DNA of 64,000 nt from Synechococcus sp. KORDI-49 (GTDB taxonomy: Bacteria; Cyanobacteriota; Cyanobacteriia; PCC-6307; Cyanobiaceae). The DNA lies in NCBI RefSeq assembly GCF_000737575.1, contig NZ_CP006270.1:313163-377162 (forward strand), read 5' to 3'. Positions 1-9,510 of this stretch are shown piece by piece (positions within the stretch are counted from its first letter, which is position 1; every line of letters starts with the position of its first letter). The notes under the pieces are model-generated. The model saw only the letters and a program-made list of their open reading frames with translations. It was not told where the DNA came from and did no database searches. The position numbers and the translations under genes were made by a program.

Positions 1-50
1 CCCAGGCATGCCAGCAGTGGCAGAGCGGATTGACGCAGGAACTCACCCAT
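1..50 (-). CDS. 5' end of an unidentified, probably exported protein (cut by window edge)
   Basis: An ATG at 48-50 on the reverse strand opens a frame that runs off the left edge with no stop. The 16-17 visible residues (MGEFLRQSALPLLACLG) have a short charged start followed by a hydrophobic stretch, as in a signal peptide; the LLAC piece could be a weak lipobox. It would be divergent from pgi with about 115 bases between the starts. Nothing in the visible part identifies the family, and so short an open stretch could be chance. Confidence 0.3.
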   Translation of the reverse strand, partial: MGEFLRQSALPLLACL

Positions 51-165
51 GAAGTGCAGAGCTGGACGGGAACAACACGGCACAGAAATTAGCCGTGGTG
101 TCGCAGGCGATGGGCAGTCCGTTCGAAGATGGATAACTTCATCGTGAGTGCATCCTCAGGCCCTG

Positions 166-1764
166 ATGAGTTTTCCGGATTTCAACGGTACCGATGCACA
201 GATCCAGTGGCAGAGATTCTGTGATCTGATCTGGTACCACGACGATCTCGGACTCTGGCTTGATGTGAGCCGGATGCATCTCAACACCTCCCATCTCGAT
301 CAGCTGCAGCCTGGCTTCGACAAGGCCTTTGCGGCGATGCAGGAGCTGGAGGCCGGTGCGATCTCGAATGCCGATGAGCAGCGCCAGGTCGGTCACTACT
401 GGTTGCGCCATCCCCAGCTGGCCCCCTCCGAGGAGGTGCGCGTTCATGTGTCCCGCGAGATCGATCAGATCGAATCGTTCGGCAAGGACGTGCTCAGCGG
501 CACCATCAAGGCCCCCAACGGGGAACCGTTCACGGATGTGCTCTGGATCGGCATCGGCGGCAGCGGCCTCGGCCCGCTTCTGATGATCAGGGCACTCCAG
601 CGCCATGGGGAGGGTCTGCCCTTTCACTTCTTCGACAACGTCGATCCCAACGGCATGAGCGCCGTGCTGGAAGCCCTCGGAGAGAAGCTCAAGACAACGC
701 TGGTGGTGACGGTGAGCAAATCCGGTGGCACGCCGGAACCTCACCTGGGCATGGAACAGGCCCGTCACCGGGTCGAGGCCAACGGCGGCCAGTGGGCGGG
801 TCAGGCCGTCGCGATCACCATGCTGGACAGCAAGCTCGACGTCGAGGCTCGGCAGCAGGGCTGGCTGCAGCGGTTCGACATGTTCGACTGGGTCGGCGGA
901 CGGACCAGCATCACCAGCGCCGTCGGCCTGCTCCCAGGAGCACTGATCGGATGCGATATCCGCGAGTTTCTGGGTGGTGCCGCCCAGATGGATGAAGCCA
1001 CGCGGGTGGCCGATCTTCGTCGCAATCCTGCTGCGCTGATGGCAGCGTCCTGGTTCGTTGCCGGCGACGGCAAGGGCAAGCGCGACATGGTGGTGCTTCC
1101 CTACCGCGATCGTCTCGAGGTGTTCAGCCGCTATCTGCAGCAGCTGGTGATGGAGTCCCTCGGCAAGCGTCTCGACCGCGACGGCAACGTGGTGCACCAG
1201 GGCATCGCGGTTTACGGCAACAAGGGATCCACCGACCAGCACGCTTACGTCCAGCAGCTGAGAGACGGAGTCGACAACTTCTTCGCCACCTTCATCGAGT
1301 GTCTCGAGGATGTTGAGGACATTCCCGAGATCAAGGAGGAGCGTCCAGGGGATTTCCTCGATGGATTCCTGCAGGGCACCCGATCGGCACTGACGGAAGG
1401 AGGTCGACAGAACATGAGCATCACCATGCGCCGTTTCGATGCCCGCCGTCTCGGCGCGCTGATCGGACTGTTTGAACGGGCGGTCGGCTTTTACGGAGAG
1501 CTGGTGAACATCAATGCCTATCACCAGCCTGGGGTGGAAGCCGGCAAGAAAGCAGCTGCCGCCGTGCTGGATCTTCAGAGCCGTGTGGAGGGCGTGCTCA
1601 AGGACGGTGCATCCCGTTCCGTCACGGAGATCCGTCAGGCCCTCGGGGAGGGTTCCGACGAATCAGTCTTCTGGATCATGCGGCACCTCACCGGCAACAA
1701 GCGCGGCTACACCGCTGAAGGCGACTGGTCCAGTCCCGCCAGCATGCGATTCAGCAAGGTCTGA
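166..1764 (+). CDS. pgi: Glucose-6-phosphate isomerase
   Basis: Interconverts glucose-6-phosphate and fructose-6-phosphate, linking glycolysis, gluconeogenesis and the oxidative pentose phosphate pathway in the cytosol. The 532-residue product has the expected length and Pgi features: the IGIGGSGLGP sugar-phosphate loop, the SKSGGTPE segment, the GGRTS segment and the conserved GNKGSTDQHAYVQQLRDG region. I chose ATG 166 (MSFPDFNGTD), because Synechococcus homologues begin this way; an in-frame GTG at 148 would add six residues. It converges on leuS with a 25-base gap in which I see no terminator hairpin. Confidence 0.96.
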   Translation: MSFPDFNGTDAQIQWQRFCDLIWYHDDLGLWLDVSRMHLNTSHLDQLQPGFDKAFAAMQELEAGAISNADEQRQVGHYWLRHPQLAPSEEVRVHVSREIDQIESFGKDVLSGTIKAPNGEPFTDVLWIGIGGSGLGPLLMIRALQRHGEGLPFHFFDNVDPNGMSAVLEALGEKLKTTLVVTVSKSGGTPEPHLGMEQARHRVEANGGQWAGQAVAITMLDSKLDVEARQQGWLQRFDMFDWVGGRTSITSAVGLLPGALIGCDIREFLGGAAQMDEATRVADLRRNPAALMAASWFVAGDGKGKRDMVVLPYRDRLEVFSRYLQQLVMESLGKRLDRDGNVVHQGIAVYGNKGSTDQHAYVQQLRDGVDNFFATFIECLEDVEDIPEIKEERPGDFLDGFLQGTRSALTEGGRQNMSITMRRFDARRLGALIGLFERAVGFYGELVNINAYHQPGVEAGKKAAAAVLDLQSRVEGVLKDGASRSVTEIRQALGEGSDESVFWIMRHLTGNKRGYTAEGDWSSPASMRFSKV

Positions 1765-1789
1765 AACCACGGATTTGCAGCTGAGTGAT

Positions 1790-4366
1790 TCAGGGCACCA
1801 GATTCACCAGCTTGCCCGGCACGACGATCACCCGGCGCGGCTCAGCTCCCTCGAGCCACTTCTGAGCCACCTCACTGCTGAGGGCGAGTTTCTCGAGGGT
1901 CTCCTTGTCCGCATCGGCGGGAACGCTGATGGTTCCCCGCACCTTCCCCTTCACCTGAATCACCAGATCAACGCTGTCCTGCACCAGCGCCGAGGCATCC
2001 AGCTCCGGCCAGCTCTGCTGATGCACGCTCTCGCTCCCCCCGAGTTTCTGCCAGAACTCCTCCGCGAGATGAGGCGCGAACGGGGCCAGCAGACGCACGA
2101 GCACCGAAAGGGCTTCACGCAGCACGGCGACACGCAGGCCTGGGAGATCTGTGGCATTGATGGCATTGGACAGCTTCATCAGCTCGGAAATGGCCGTGTT
2201 GAGCTGGATGTCATCGCTGAGGTCCTCCGTAACGGCCTCGATAGCGGTGTGAACGGCCCGTCGCAGATCCGCTTCCTCCGGCGTGAGCTCGGCGGGACGC
2301 CCCTCACCGCCGTCCTGCTGATCCAGCAGGGGACGTGAGCTGTCGATCAGGCGCCAGAGCCGTTGCAGGAAGCGGTACTGGCCCTCAACGTCGGCGTCAT
2401 CCCATTCGAGATCCTTCTCTGGAGGAGCTTTGAACAGGATGAACATTCGGGCGGTGTCGGCGCCGTAACGGTCGATGACAGCCGCAGGATCGACCCCGTT
2501 GTACTTCGATTTCGACATCTTCTCGAACAGCACCTCAAGGGCATCACCCGTCACGGGATCCCTGGGATCTGCGGGATCGACGACGTCGGCCGGTGCCACG
2601 TATTTACCCGTGACCGGATTGCGGTAGGTGGTGCCCTGCACCATGCCCTGGGTCAGCAGACGCTGAAAGGGCTCACCGACATCGATCAGGCCTCGATCCC
2701 TGAGGGCCTTGGTGAAGAACCGGGAATAGAGCAGGTGAAGAATCGCGTGCTCGATGCCGCCCACGTACTGCTGAACGGGCAACCAGCGGTTCACCGCTTC
2801 CCTGCTGAAGGGTGTTTCGCTGTTGTGCGGGTCCGCGAAGCGCAGGAAATACCAGGAGGAGCACATGAAGGTGTCCATCGTGTCGGTCTCACGTCTGGCC
2901 GGTTCACCGCAGGACGGGCAGGGGACATTCACCCAGTCCTCCTGCTGGGCCAGAGGCGAACCGCCCTTCCCGGAGAGGTCGATCCCCCTTGGCAGCTCGA
3001 CCGGCAGATCCTCTCGAGGCACAGCCACCGCACCACAACTCGGACAGTGGATGACCGGAATCGGACACCCCCAGTACCGCTGGCGGGAGATCAACCAATC
3101 CCGCAGGCGGTAGGTGACCTTGGCCTGGGCCCAACCCTCTGCGCTGCCATGGGTGGTGATCGCCGTCTTGGCAGCGCTGGAATCCAGACCATCGAAACGG
3201 CCGGAGTTGATCAACTGCCCCGGCTCCGTCCATGCCTGCCCTGCCGCGATCGCATCGGCTGCGCCGTCGGCTTCGATCACCTGGCGAACAGCCAGTTTGT
3301 TGCTGGTTGCGAAGGCCATGTCCCGCTGATCGTGAGCGGGCACGCCCATGACAGCGCCGGTGCCGTAGTCGGCCAGCACGTAGTCAGCGATCCAGACCGG
3401 CAGCTCCTCTCCCGTGAGTGGATTGATCACACCGGCGCCGATGGGGACACCCCGCTTGGGTCCGTCGTCGCTGGTGCGTTCCAGGTTGCTGAGTCGTGCA
3501 ACCTCCTTCTGAAAGCGACGCACGGAATCCGTGTGATCAGCATCGAGGAGCTGATCCACCAGCGGATGTTCCGGAGCCAGCACCACGTAACTGGCTCCGG
3601 CCAACGTGTCCGGCCGGGTGGTGAACACCGTGAGGGTGGTGGCTGGATCAGCGGTGACCGCAAAGGTGATCTCGGCCCCCTCCGATCGGCCGATCCAGTT
3701 GGCCTGCATGGTGCGGACACGCTCGGGCCAGCCGTCGAGCTGATCCAGGTCCCTGAGCAGTGCCTCGGCGTAGTCGGTGATGCGCAGAAACCACTGATTC
3801 AGCTGCCGCTGCTCCACCAGGGCCCCGGAACGCCAGGATCGGCCGTCGGCATCCACCTGTTCGTTCGCCAGCACCGTCTGGTCGATGGGATCCCAGTTGA
3901 CCGTCGCGTTCTTGCGGTACGCCAGCCCACCGTCAAAGAGTTCAAGGAACAACCACTGGGTCCAGCGGTAGTAATCGCTGTGGCAGGTCGCCTGTTCGCG
4001 ATCCCAGTCGATGGACAGTCCGAGACGGTCGAGCTGGCCGCGCATCTGTTCGATGTTTCGGTCCGTCCATTCGCCGGGGTCGACATTCCGTTCGATCGCT
4101 GCGTTCTCTGCAGGAAGGCCGAAGGCATCCCATCCCATCGGATGAAGAACGGCATGGCCGCGCATCCGTTGCACCCTCGCGATCACATCCGTGATCACGT
4201 AGTTGCGCACGTGACCCATGTGCAGAGTTCCCGAGGGATACGGGAACATCGACAGCGCGTAGAAAACCGGTCTTGTCGGATCCTCGGGGGTTCTGTCCGT
4301 CCCAAGATCACGCCAACTCGACTGCCAGCGCTGCTCCAGTTCGGAGGGCTCGTAGCGGCTGTTCAC
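1790..4366 (-). CDS. leuS: Leucine--tRNA ligase
   Basis: Charges tRNA-Leu; class I synthetase, full length at 858 residues. The HIGH-type signature is HMGH at about residues 49-52 following PYPSGTL, and the KMSKS loop appears as [13 protein letters not shown]. Between them lie a large CP1 editing insertion ([15 protein letters not shown] is the conserved editing-site segment) and a zinc-knuckle-like [12 protein letters not shown]...CPSCG. The start is GTG (4364-4366), giving [15 protein letters not shown], typical of bacterial LeuS. It lies 48 bases downstream of hfq on the same strand and may be co-transcribed with it. Confidence 0.98.
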   Translation of the reverse strand: MNSRYEPSELEQRWQSSWRDLGTDRTPEDPTRPVFYALSMFPYPSGTLHMGHVRNYVITDVIARVQRMRGHAVLHPMGWDAFGLPAENAAIERNVDPGEWTDRNIEQMRGQLDRLGLSIDWDREQATCHSDYYRWTQWLFLELFDGGLAYRKNATVNWDPIDQTVLANEQVDADGRSWRSGALVEQRQLNQWFLRITDYAEALLRDLDQLDGWPERVRTMQANWIGRSEGAEITFAVTADPATTLTVFTTRPDTLAGASYVVLAPEHPLVDQLLDADHTDSVRRFQKEVARLSNLERTSDDGPKRGVPIGAGVINPLTGEELPVWIADYVLADYGTGAVMGVPAHDQRDMAFATSNKLAVRQVIEADGAADAIAAGQAWTEPGQLINSGRFDGLDSSAAKTAITTHGSAEGWAQAKVTYRLRDWLISRQRYWGCPIPVIHCPSCGAVAVPREDLPVELPRGIDLSGKGGSPLAQQEDWVNVPCPSCGEPARRETDTMDTFMCSSWYFLRFADPHNSETPFSREAVNRWLPVQQYVGGIEHAILHLLYSRFFTKALRDRGLIDVGEPFQRLLTQGMVQGTTYRNPVTGKYVAPADVVDPADPRDPVTGDALEVLFEKMSKSKYNGVDPAAVIDRYGADTARMFILFKAPPEKDLEWDDADVEGQYRFLQRLWRLIDSSRPLLDQQDGGEGRPAELTPEEADLRRAVHTAIEAVTEDLSDDIQLNTAISELMKLSNAINATDLPGLRVAVLREALSVLVRLLAPFAPHLAEEFWQKLGGSESVHQQSWPELDASALVQDSVDLVIQVKGKVRGTISVPADADKETLEKLALSSEVAQKWLEGAEPRRVIVVPGKLVNLVP

Positions 4367-4414
4367 GGGCGACCGGTCGACGGCAAGGCTGCGATCGTGC
4401 CACAGCCTGCTGTT

Positions 4415-4636
4415 TCAGCCGAGTGGACGGATCACGCAGATCTGCCGGCGCCCGATCAGCACCGGGCGTTGCGCTCCCGGTCGTTCGATCGCCAGAAATT
4501 CCGGGTCCTGCCACACCAGCCGTCCTTCCAGTCGCTCCGCGCCGAGCACTTCGATGGAGAGCGGACAGCGTTCCCGGATCCAGGACTGCAGCAATCGGAC
4601 GCCGGGAAGGCTCGAGTCCAGTGGGGTGGTCTCCAT
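4415..4636 (-). CDS. hfq: Cyanobacterial Hfq-like protein
   Basis: A 73-residue protein of the cyanobacterial Hfq family, an Sm-fold ring protein. The visible family pattern is LPGVRLLQSWI helix, then an Sm1-like strand set ending RLVWQDPEFLAIE, then the Sm2-like RPVLIGRRQICVIRPL. In cyanobacteria Hfq binds RNA poorly compared with the E. coli protein and is known from Synechocystis to work with the type IV pilus machinery; that role here is inference. It is divergent from dapF with only 26 bases between starts, a pairing I recall from other cyanobacterial genomes. No extended C-terminal tail is present. Confidence 0.8.
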   Translation of the reverse strand: METTPLDSSLPGVRLLQSWIRERCPLSIEVLGAERLEGRLVWQDPEFLAIERPGAQRPVLIGRRQICVIRPLG

Positions 4637-4662
4637 AGGATTCGGACAGTTCCCCAGCGGTC

Positions 4663-5760
4663 ATGCTGCACTTCAGCAAATATCAGGGACTTGGCAACGA
4701 CTTCCTGATCCTCGAGGGACGCAGAGGTCAGCTCCCTGCTGAAATCGTTGACCCCTCTGAGGAATGGGTGAGGCGGGTCTGCGACCGACGCTTCGGAGTG
4801 GGCGGTGATGGAGTGATCCTGGCCCTGCCTCCGGAGGGAGCGGCGGATCTGCGCATGCGCATCTTCAATGCCGACGGCACGGAGGCGGAGATGTGCGGCA
4901 ACGGCATCCGTTGTCTGGCCCGCTTTCTGGCCGACAGTGACGGCTCCCCTGTCGGCATCCGCTGGTCGATCGAGACCCCGGCAGGTCTGATCTGCCCGGA
5001 GCTTCAGGGGGACGGTCAGCTGAAGGTCGATATGGGAGCACCCTTCCTGCTGTCCGATCAGGTGCCCACGGGCCTGGCCGTTTCGGACCGTGGTCTTCCG
5101 GAAGGCGTCATCGATCTGGATGGTGTGGAGATGGCGGTGGCTGCCGTCGGCATGGGCAATCCCCATGTGGTCGTGCCGGTCGAGGATCTCGAGGCCATCC
5201 CCTTCGACACCTGGGGCGCTGCTCTGGAACGGCATCCGATGTTCCCTGCACGCACGAACGTCCACTTTCTGCGGGTGCACGACCGCCGCTCCCTGGAAAT
5301 CCGCGTCTGGGAGCGCGGGGCCGGACCGACCCTTGCCTGTGGCACCGGTGCCTGCGCGACGCTCGTCGCCGCCAGTCTGCTCGGACTCAGTGATGACCAG
5401 GCGGAGGTGCTGCTGCCTGGCGGACCGCTGCAGATCGCCTGGAGCGGACGTGAGGGATCCGTTCTGATGACCGGGCCAGCCGAAGCCGTCTTCGATGGGG
5501 TGCTGTCACCGGATCTGATTCCGAGCATGGCCCCGGCCATGCAGGCCAGCATCGGGACGGCCGAGCCGGACCCTGATCTGTTCGACTGTGCAAAGGACTG
5601 TTCGGAAGCCTGTCTCCGGCCAGACAACTGCCTCCGTGATGAAGCGCAGCAGAAAGTCCAGGCCTTCCTGAACAACACCTCGCTGGATTCCATGCTCAAT
5701 CTTGCGAGTGAGTCTCTGGAACAACGGATCCGCAGTCGGTATGAGCGAAGCGAAGGCTGA
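4663..5760 (+). CDS. dapF: Diaminopimelate epimerase with Cys-rich C-terminal extension
   Basis: Converts LL- to meso-diaminopimelate for lysine and peptidoglycan synthesis. The catalytic cysteine pair is visible as C78 in EMCGNGIRCLARF and C226 in TLACGTGACA, and the substrate loop is GLGNDF. The epimerase core ends near residue 280 (VLMTGPAEAVFDGVL), but the frame continues without a stop to residue 365. The extra 80 or so residues contain C309-x3-C313-x3-C317-x5-C323, then a charged helical stretch (SLEQRIRSRYE). Most DapF proteins are about 270-290 residues, so this is an added domain. Its last 20 bases overlap the following cysteine desulfurase gene. Confidence 0.94.
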   Translation: MLHFSKYQGLGNDFLILEGRRGQLPAEIVDPSEEWVRRVCDRRFGVGGDGVILALPPEGAADLRMRIFNADGTEAEMCGNGIRCLARFLADSDGSPVGIRWSIETPAGLICPELQGDGQLKVDMGAPFLLSDQVPTGLAVSDRGLPEGVIDLDGVEMAVAAVGMGNPHVVVPVEDLEAIPFDTWGAALERHPMFPARTNVHFLRVHDRRSLEIRVWERGAGPTLACGTGACATLVAASLLGLSDDQAEVLLPGGPLQIAWSGREGSVLMTGPAEAVFDGVLSPDLIPSMAPAMQASIGTAEPDPDLFDCAKDCSEACLRPDNCLRDEAQQKVQAFLNNTSLDSMLNLASESLEQRIRSRYERSEG

Positions 5761-6916
5761 CATCTACCTGGATGCGGCGGCGACGACCCCTCCGTCGGCC
5801 GACGTGATCGAACGGATCCGCGTTGTCCAGGCCGACACCTGGGCCAACCCCAGCAGCCTTCATGGTCCGGGTATCCGGGCTGCCGAGTGCCTGGAACGGT
5901 CCCGTCAGTCGATTGCCAGCGCCCTCGGGGCGGAACGCGACCAGCTCACCTTCACCTCCGGCGCCACGGAATCGGTGCATCTGGCTCTTCTGGGCACGGC
6001 GCTCAAAAGGGACCCTGCCCGTCTGGTGATCTCGGCCGTTGAGCATCCCGCCGTGGTGGCAGCGGCACGGCGGCTGGAGCGGCAGGGCTGGAAGCTCCTG
6101 CAGTGGCCTGTGGACGGCGATGGACTGATCCGGCTCGAGCTGCTCGAGACGATGCTCGCCCCACCGACACAGCTTGTGTCGATGATCTGGGGGCAGAGCG
6201 AGGTCGGAGCTCTGCAACCGGTTCTGAAGGTCGCGCAGGCCTGCCGGCAGCGCGGAATCACCTTCCACACCGACGCCACTCAGGTGATCCCCCAGGGTTT
6301 GATCCGCTGGAACGACCATCCCATCGATCTGCTGAGTCTCTCCGCCCACAAGCTGCGGGGCCCCCGTGGTGTGGGCTTGCTGCTGCACCGAAGCGATTCG
6401 GTCCCCGATCCGCTCCTGGGCGGTGGTGGACAGGAAGGGGGCATCCGTTCCGGCACCGAGCCTGTGGCGTTGATCGCTGGCATGGCGGAAGCGATGCGGG
6501 GTCTGCCCCGCTTCGATCCAACGGTGCATCCTGTGCCGCCGGGTGATCCGTCGGTTCGGATCCAGAGGGACCGTCTTCTGGAGAGGTTGTTGCGCATGGA
6601 CGGTGTGCATCTGCTGGGTCCTGCGCTCCAGGCGCGGCTGCCTCACCACATCTCCCTCCTGATCGGCGACCGCAAGGACAGACCCCTGTCCGCTCGTGCC
6701 GTCGTCCGGGCGATGGCACGGGATGGACTCGCCTGCAGCAGCGGCAGTGCCTGCCATGCAGGCCGGACGGAGGACAGTCCTGTGCTCGCCGCGATGGGGA
6801 CGGCTCCGGCCTGGCGCCGTTCGGGATTGCGGCTCACCCTGGGCACGTGGCTGAGCGATGCGGATCTGGCCACGGTCCCGGATCGCCTGGATGCAGCCCG
6901 CCAGTCGTGCACCTGA
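5741..6916 (+). CDS. Cysteine desulfurase, NifS/IscS family (PLP enzyme)
   Basis: Fold-type I PLP enzyme that releases sulfur from cysteine to a persulfide for Fe-S, thiocofactor or tRNA thiolation pathways. It shows YLDAAATTPP at the N terminus, the PLP lysine in LSLSAHKLRGPRG (about K204) and the mobile-loop cysteine in SSGSACHAG (about C338). The usual IscS loop reads SGSACTS, so the His after the Cys is slightly unusual. ATG 5741 gives 391 residues and overlaps the end of dapF by 20 bases, suggesting coupled translation. Which acceptor it serves cannot be told; no iscU or nifU scaffold gene is in the window. Confidence 0.92.
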   Translation: MSEAKADIYLDAAATTPPSADVIERIRVVQADTWANPSSLHGPGIRAAECLERSRQSIASALGAERDQLTFTSGATESVHLALLGTALKRDPARLVISAVEHPAVVAAARRLERQGWKLLQWPVDGDGLIRLELLETMLAPPTQLVSMIWGQSEVGALQPVLKVAQACRQRGITFHTDATQVIPQGLIRWNDHPIDLLSLSAHKLRGPRGVGLLLHRSDSVPDPLLGGGGQEGGIRSGTEPVALIAGMAEAMRGLPRFDPTVHPVPPGDPSVRIQRDRLLERLLRMDGVHLLGPALQARLPHHISLLIGDRKDRPLSARAVVRAMARDGLACSSGSACHAGRTEDSPVLAAMGTAPAWRRSGLRLTLGTWLSDADLATVPDRLDAARQSCT

Positions 6917-6928
6917 GATGCTGGTCCA

Positions 6929-7645
6929 ATGAGCACATCCACTCCCGTACCGGACCATCTCCCTGCTGATCTGGCCACCGCGGAGCTGGATCTTCAGAGG
7001 GCTGTGCTCGACGCGATCGGTGCTGTTCCCAGTCGCCGTCTGGCCGCATCTCTGCTCTTTGAGGGTCTTCGGCTGCTTCCCATCGCCCTGCGGCTTGGGA
7101 ATGCACTGAAGCAAGCAGGGCTTCAACCGACACTGCTCTGGCCGGATGCGGGTGCTGCCGCCTTGGCCCGCCGGGAAGCACCGGAGCTGCAGACATTCAT
7201 CAAGGACTTCAACCAGTGGTCGGCAGGAACCGAGGCGGGTGACCGCACGGATCTGATCCTGGCCATCTCCCCTCAACCCTCCGACTACGAGGATTTCCAG
7301 GAGATCTGCGAAGCCCATGCCGGCATGGTGGTCATGCTCAACGGCAGGCTCGAGGACGCTGCTGTCGGCATCGGCAGTGTCGCCCGGGAACGACGGCGCG
7401 GATTCGTTGCGTCCTGGACCGCCTGCTACTGGTTGCAGCCACTCGATGCCGGAGCCCTGATGCGGATCCATCCGGATGACTGGCGGGTCTTCAGACAGGA
7501 CCCGGACGGTTACCGGTTGGCCGGAACTCTCAGCTCCCGGCCTGATTCCGAAGATCTTGCCGAGCTGCTGTCAACGGACGGAACCCAGGGCATCGCAGCG
7601 CAGCTGAACACTGTCGACCGATTCCTCGACGGACTTCGGAACTGA
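6929..7645 (+). CDS. DUF1995-like cyanobacterial/plastid protein
   Basis: A 238-residue soluble protein with no membrane segment. The order of elements (LLFEGLRLLPIALRLGNAL, then DLILAISPQPSDYEDFQEICEA, then VVMLNGRLED, then a C-terminal WRVFRQDPDGYRL stretch) matches the DUF1995 family of cyanobacteria and plastids. A plant member, LPA3, is implicated in photosystem II accumulation; carrying that role over is inference. It follows the cysteine desulfurase after 12 bases, so dapF, the desulfurase and this gene probably form one transcript. Confidence 0.62.
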   Translation: MSTSTPVPDHLPADLATAELDLQRAVLDAIGAVPSRRLAASLLFEGLRLLPIALRLGNALKQAGLQPTLLWPDAGAAALARREAPELQTFIKDFNQWSAGTEAGDRTDLILAISPQPSDYEDFQEICEAHAGMVVMLNGRLEDAAVGIGSVARERRRGFVASWTACYWLQPLDAGALMRIHPDDWRVFRQDPDGYRLAGTLSSRPDSEDLAELLSTDGTQGIAAQLNTVDRFLDGLRN

Positions 7646-7655
7646 TCCGAATCGC

Positions 7656-7684
7656 TTGATCCATCAGCGAACAATCCGTATGGT
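7656..7684 (+). promoter_or_regulatory. Candidate sigma-70 promoter for the DUF4330-dacB pair
   Basis: TTGATC at 7656-7661 and TATGGT at 7679-7684 are separated by exactly 17 bases, a good vegetative spacing. The -10 element ends 21 bases before the ATG of the DUF4330 gene. It sits in the only gap of any size between DUF1995 and DUF4330. Called by eye only. Confidence 0.45.
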
Positions 7685-7705
7685 TCGGGTCCAATCGTGC
7701 GATCG

Positions 7706-8215
7706 ATGCAGCGTCCTTCGTGGTTGCGCCAGCTCACTCCGTTGGACGGACTGGCTGCTCTGATCGCTCTGTCGGCCCTCGCTGGTGCCGTGTGGTCACC
7801 GAAGCTGACCAATGCCCTCGCCCAGGCGACGGGGGCGATCCAACCCATCCGCGTGAGCGTCGATGTCCGCCATCTGGTGGCCGCCGATCCGGAAGGCCTG
7901 ATGAATGCGATCCGGGAGGAAGGAGAGGTGAGCCTCGTCATCCGCAACCAACCGGCTGGTCGCCTGAAGCTGATCGGAGTCGAACAGTTCAAGAATCGCC
8001 TGATCTCGGTTTTTCCTGATGGGGATGTCGTCCAGGCGGACAATCCCAATCCCGCCCTTCCCGTCCATGCCCGCTTCCTGCTGGAAGCCAGAGGGGAAGC
8101 GAAGTCGTCCGGTGTTGTGGTCGGCGGAACCAAGCTGAAGATCGGCACACCGATCGAGCTGGAGGGCCGTCTTTACCGGGTGAACGGCACCGTCAGTGGA
8201 GTGCAGCTCCTGTGA
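7706..8215 (+). CDS. DUF4330 family membrane-anchored protein
   Basis: A 169-residue protein with one N-terminal hydrophobic segment (LDGLAALIALSALAGAVWSP) and a soluble remainder rich in beta-strand patterns (IRVSVDVRHLVAADPEG, VSLVIRNQPAGRLKLIGV, GTPIELEGRLYRVNGTVSGV). This is the layout of the cyanobacterial DUF4330 family, whose function is unknown. ATG 7706 is preferred; an in-frame GTG at 7697 would add three residues. The stop codon overlaps the start of dacB, so the two are probably translated together. Confidence 0.75.
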   Translation: MQRPSWLRQLTPLDGLAALIALSALAGAVWSPKLTNALAQATGAIQPIRVSVDVRHLVAADPEGLMNAIREEGEVSLVIRNQPAGRLKLIGVEQFKNRLISVFPDGDVVQADNPNPALPVHARFLLEARGEAKSSGVVVGGTKLKIGTPIELEGRLYRVNGTVSGVQLL

Positions 8216-9510
8216 TGGGCGTGATGCGTCGCTGCGCGATGGTCAGCATCAGCTTGCTGACGGTGTCTGTTCCAGCTCTGGCGCAGACCGGTGAAATCCC
8301 GTCCGCCCTGCTCTCGCCCCCGGCGCCGCAACATCAGCAGGGACGTCCATCGCTGCAACTGCAACCGGGACGCCTCTGTGAGGCCCTGCAGCAGACGATC
8401 CGTTCGGTGCTCGGACCTCAGATCGGGGCCTGGAGCATCACCGTTCTCGATGAGAACGGCGCCTTGCTGGCCGATGTGAACGGCACAGTGCCCCGGGTTC
8501 CGGCCTCCAACCAGAAGCTGATCAGCACTGCTTTTGCGCTGGATCGTCTGGGAACAGATTTCCGCCTGCGCACCAGGCTGCTGCGTCACCCCGATGGCTC
8601 TCTGGAAATCGTGGGCGAGGGAGATCCGGACCTGAGCATCGCTGAAATCCAGCGGTTCGCGATGGTGGCCCTTGGCGAGGGGGGCTCCCGAAGCACCAGC
8701 ACTCCGGAAACACCGATCCGGCTGTTGGTTCGTGAAGAGCCGAAACGCCGCTGGTGGCCCAGCGACTGGCAACAGGCGGATCGAACCTATGCCTACGGGG
8801 CACCGATCACGCGACTGGCGCTCACCAGCAATGCACTGAGCAGTGCGGTGATGAATCCCGCTGCCAGGTTGCAGCGCATTCTCGACAGCACGGCACGCCA
8901 GCAGGGGGGGCGACTGAGCATGGTGATGGTCGACCACGAACAGCGTGAGAGAGGGGCTCCGATCGCCGGTGACGACACGGTGGTGCTGCACAGCGAGGAC
9001 TCGGCACCGATGCACGCCTTGCTGAGTCTGGCCAACACCGAAAGCCACAATTTCACGGCTGAGGTGCTGCTGCGTGAAGCCGCGGACGACTGGGACGTGA
9101 ACCGAGCCGCTCTGGCCAACACCCGCTGGTTGCAGTCGCAGGGGATCTCGACTGCCGGGCTTCGAATTCGTGATGGCAGCGGGCTCTCCAGAGGCAATCG
9201 CGTCACCAGCCGGACGCTGGCTGAATTGCTGCTCCGCATGGGGCAGCATCCGATGGCCTCGTACTACCAGGCCTCGATGGCGATCGCCGGACAGCGAGGC
9301 ACATTGAGACGTCTTTATCGCGGTACGCCCCTCGAGGGACGTTTCTGGGGCAAAACCGGAACACTGCGCGGGGTGCGGACTCTTTCAGGAATCCTGGAAA
9401 CAGCCAATGGACCGCGCTACGTGAGCATGATCTCCAACGGAGGATCGACCCCCAACACCGTGATGGGCAAGGTGCTGAGGGCCAGCCAACGCCTCAGCCG
9501 GTGCGCTTGA
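8215..9510 (+). CDS. dacB: D-alanyl-D-alanine carboxypeptidase/endopeptidase, PBP4-like (S13)
   Basis: Periplasmic penicillin-binding protein that trims or cleaves peptidoglycan peptide cross-links. The N terminus has a signal peptide ending near VSVPALAQ. The three active-site motifs of the S13 family are visible: SxxK as SNQK (about residues 98-101), SxN as SHN in TESHNFTAEVLLR, and KTG in FWGKTGTLRG. Length (431 residues) is normal for a short S13 enzyme. ATG 8215 shares one base with the preceding stop; GTG 8212 is also possible. The 3' end overlaps the convergent coiled-coil gene by 17 bases. Confidence 0.9.
   Translation: MGVMRRCAMVSISLLTVSVPALAQTGEIPSALLSPPAPQHQQGRPSLQLQPGRLCEALQQTIRSVLGPQIGAWSITVLDENGALLADVNGTVPRVPASNQKLISTAFALDRLGTDFRLRTRLLRHPDGSLEIVGEGDPDLSIAEIQRFAMVALGEGGSRSTSTPETPIRLLVREEPKRRWWPSDWQQADRTYAYGAPITRLALTSNALSSAVMNPAARLQRILDSTARQQGGRLSMVMVDHEQRERGAPIAGDDTVVLHSEDSAPMHALLSLANTESHNFTAEVLLREAADDWDVNRAALANTRWLQSQGISTAGLRIRDGSGLSRGNRVTSRTLAELLLRMGQHPMASYYQASMAIAGQRGTLRRLYRGTPLEGRFWGKTGTLRGVRTLSGILETANGPRYVSMISNGGSTPNTVMGKVLRASQRLSRCA

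Noticed and set aside
139-1524. A 461-codon open frame antisense to pgi
   Set aside because: High-GC coding DNA gives long antisense frames. It has no family look and pgi on the other strand is unmistakable.
1765-1789. Possible terminator between pgi and leuS
   Set aside because: Only 25 bases, no inverted repeat and no T-run on either strand.
2363-4708. A 781-codon open frame antisense to leuS, running into dapF
   Set aside because: Its composition mirrors leuS codon positions and it crosses hfq and the dapF start; leuS motifs are clear.
5696-7471. A 591-codon open frame antisense to the cysteine desulfurase and DUF1995 genes
   Set aside because: No domain pattern, and it spans two genes that have good family matches on the forward strand.
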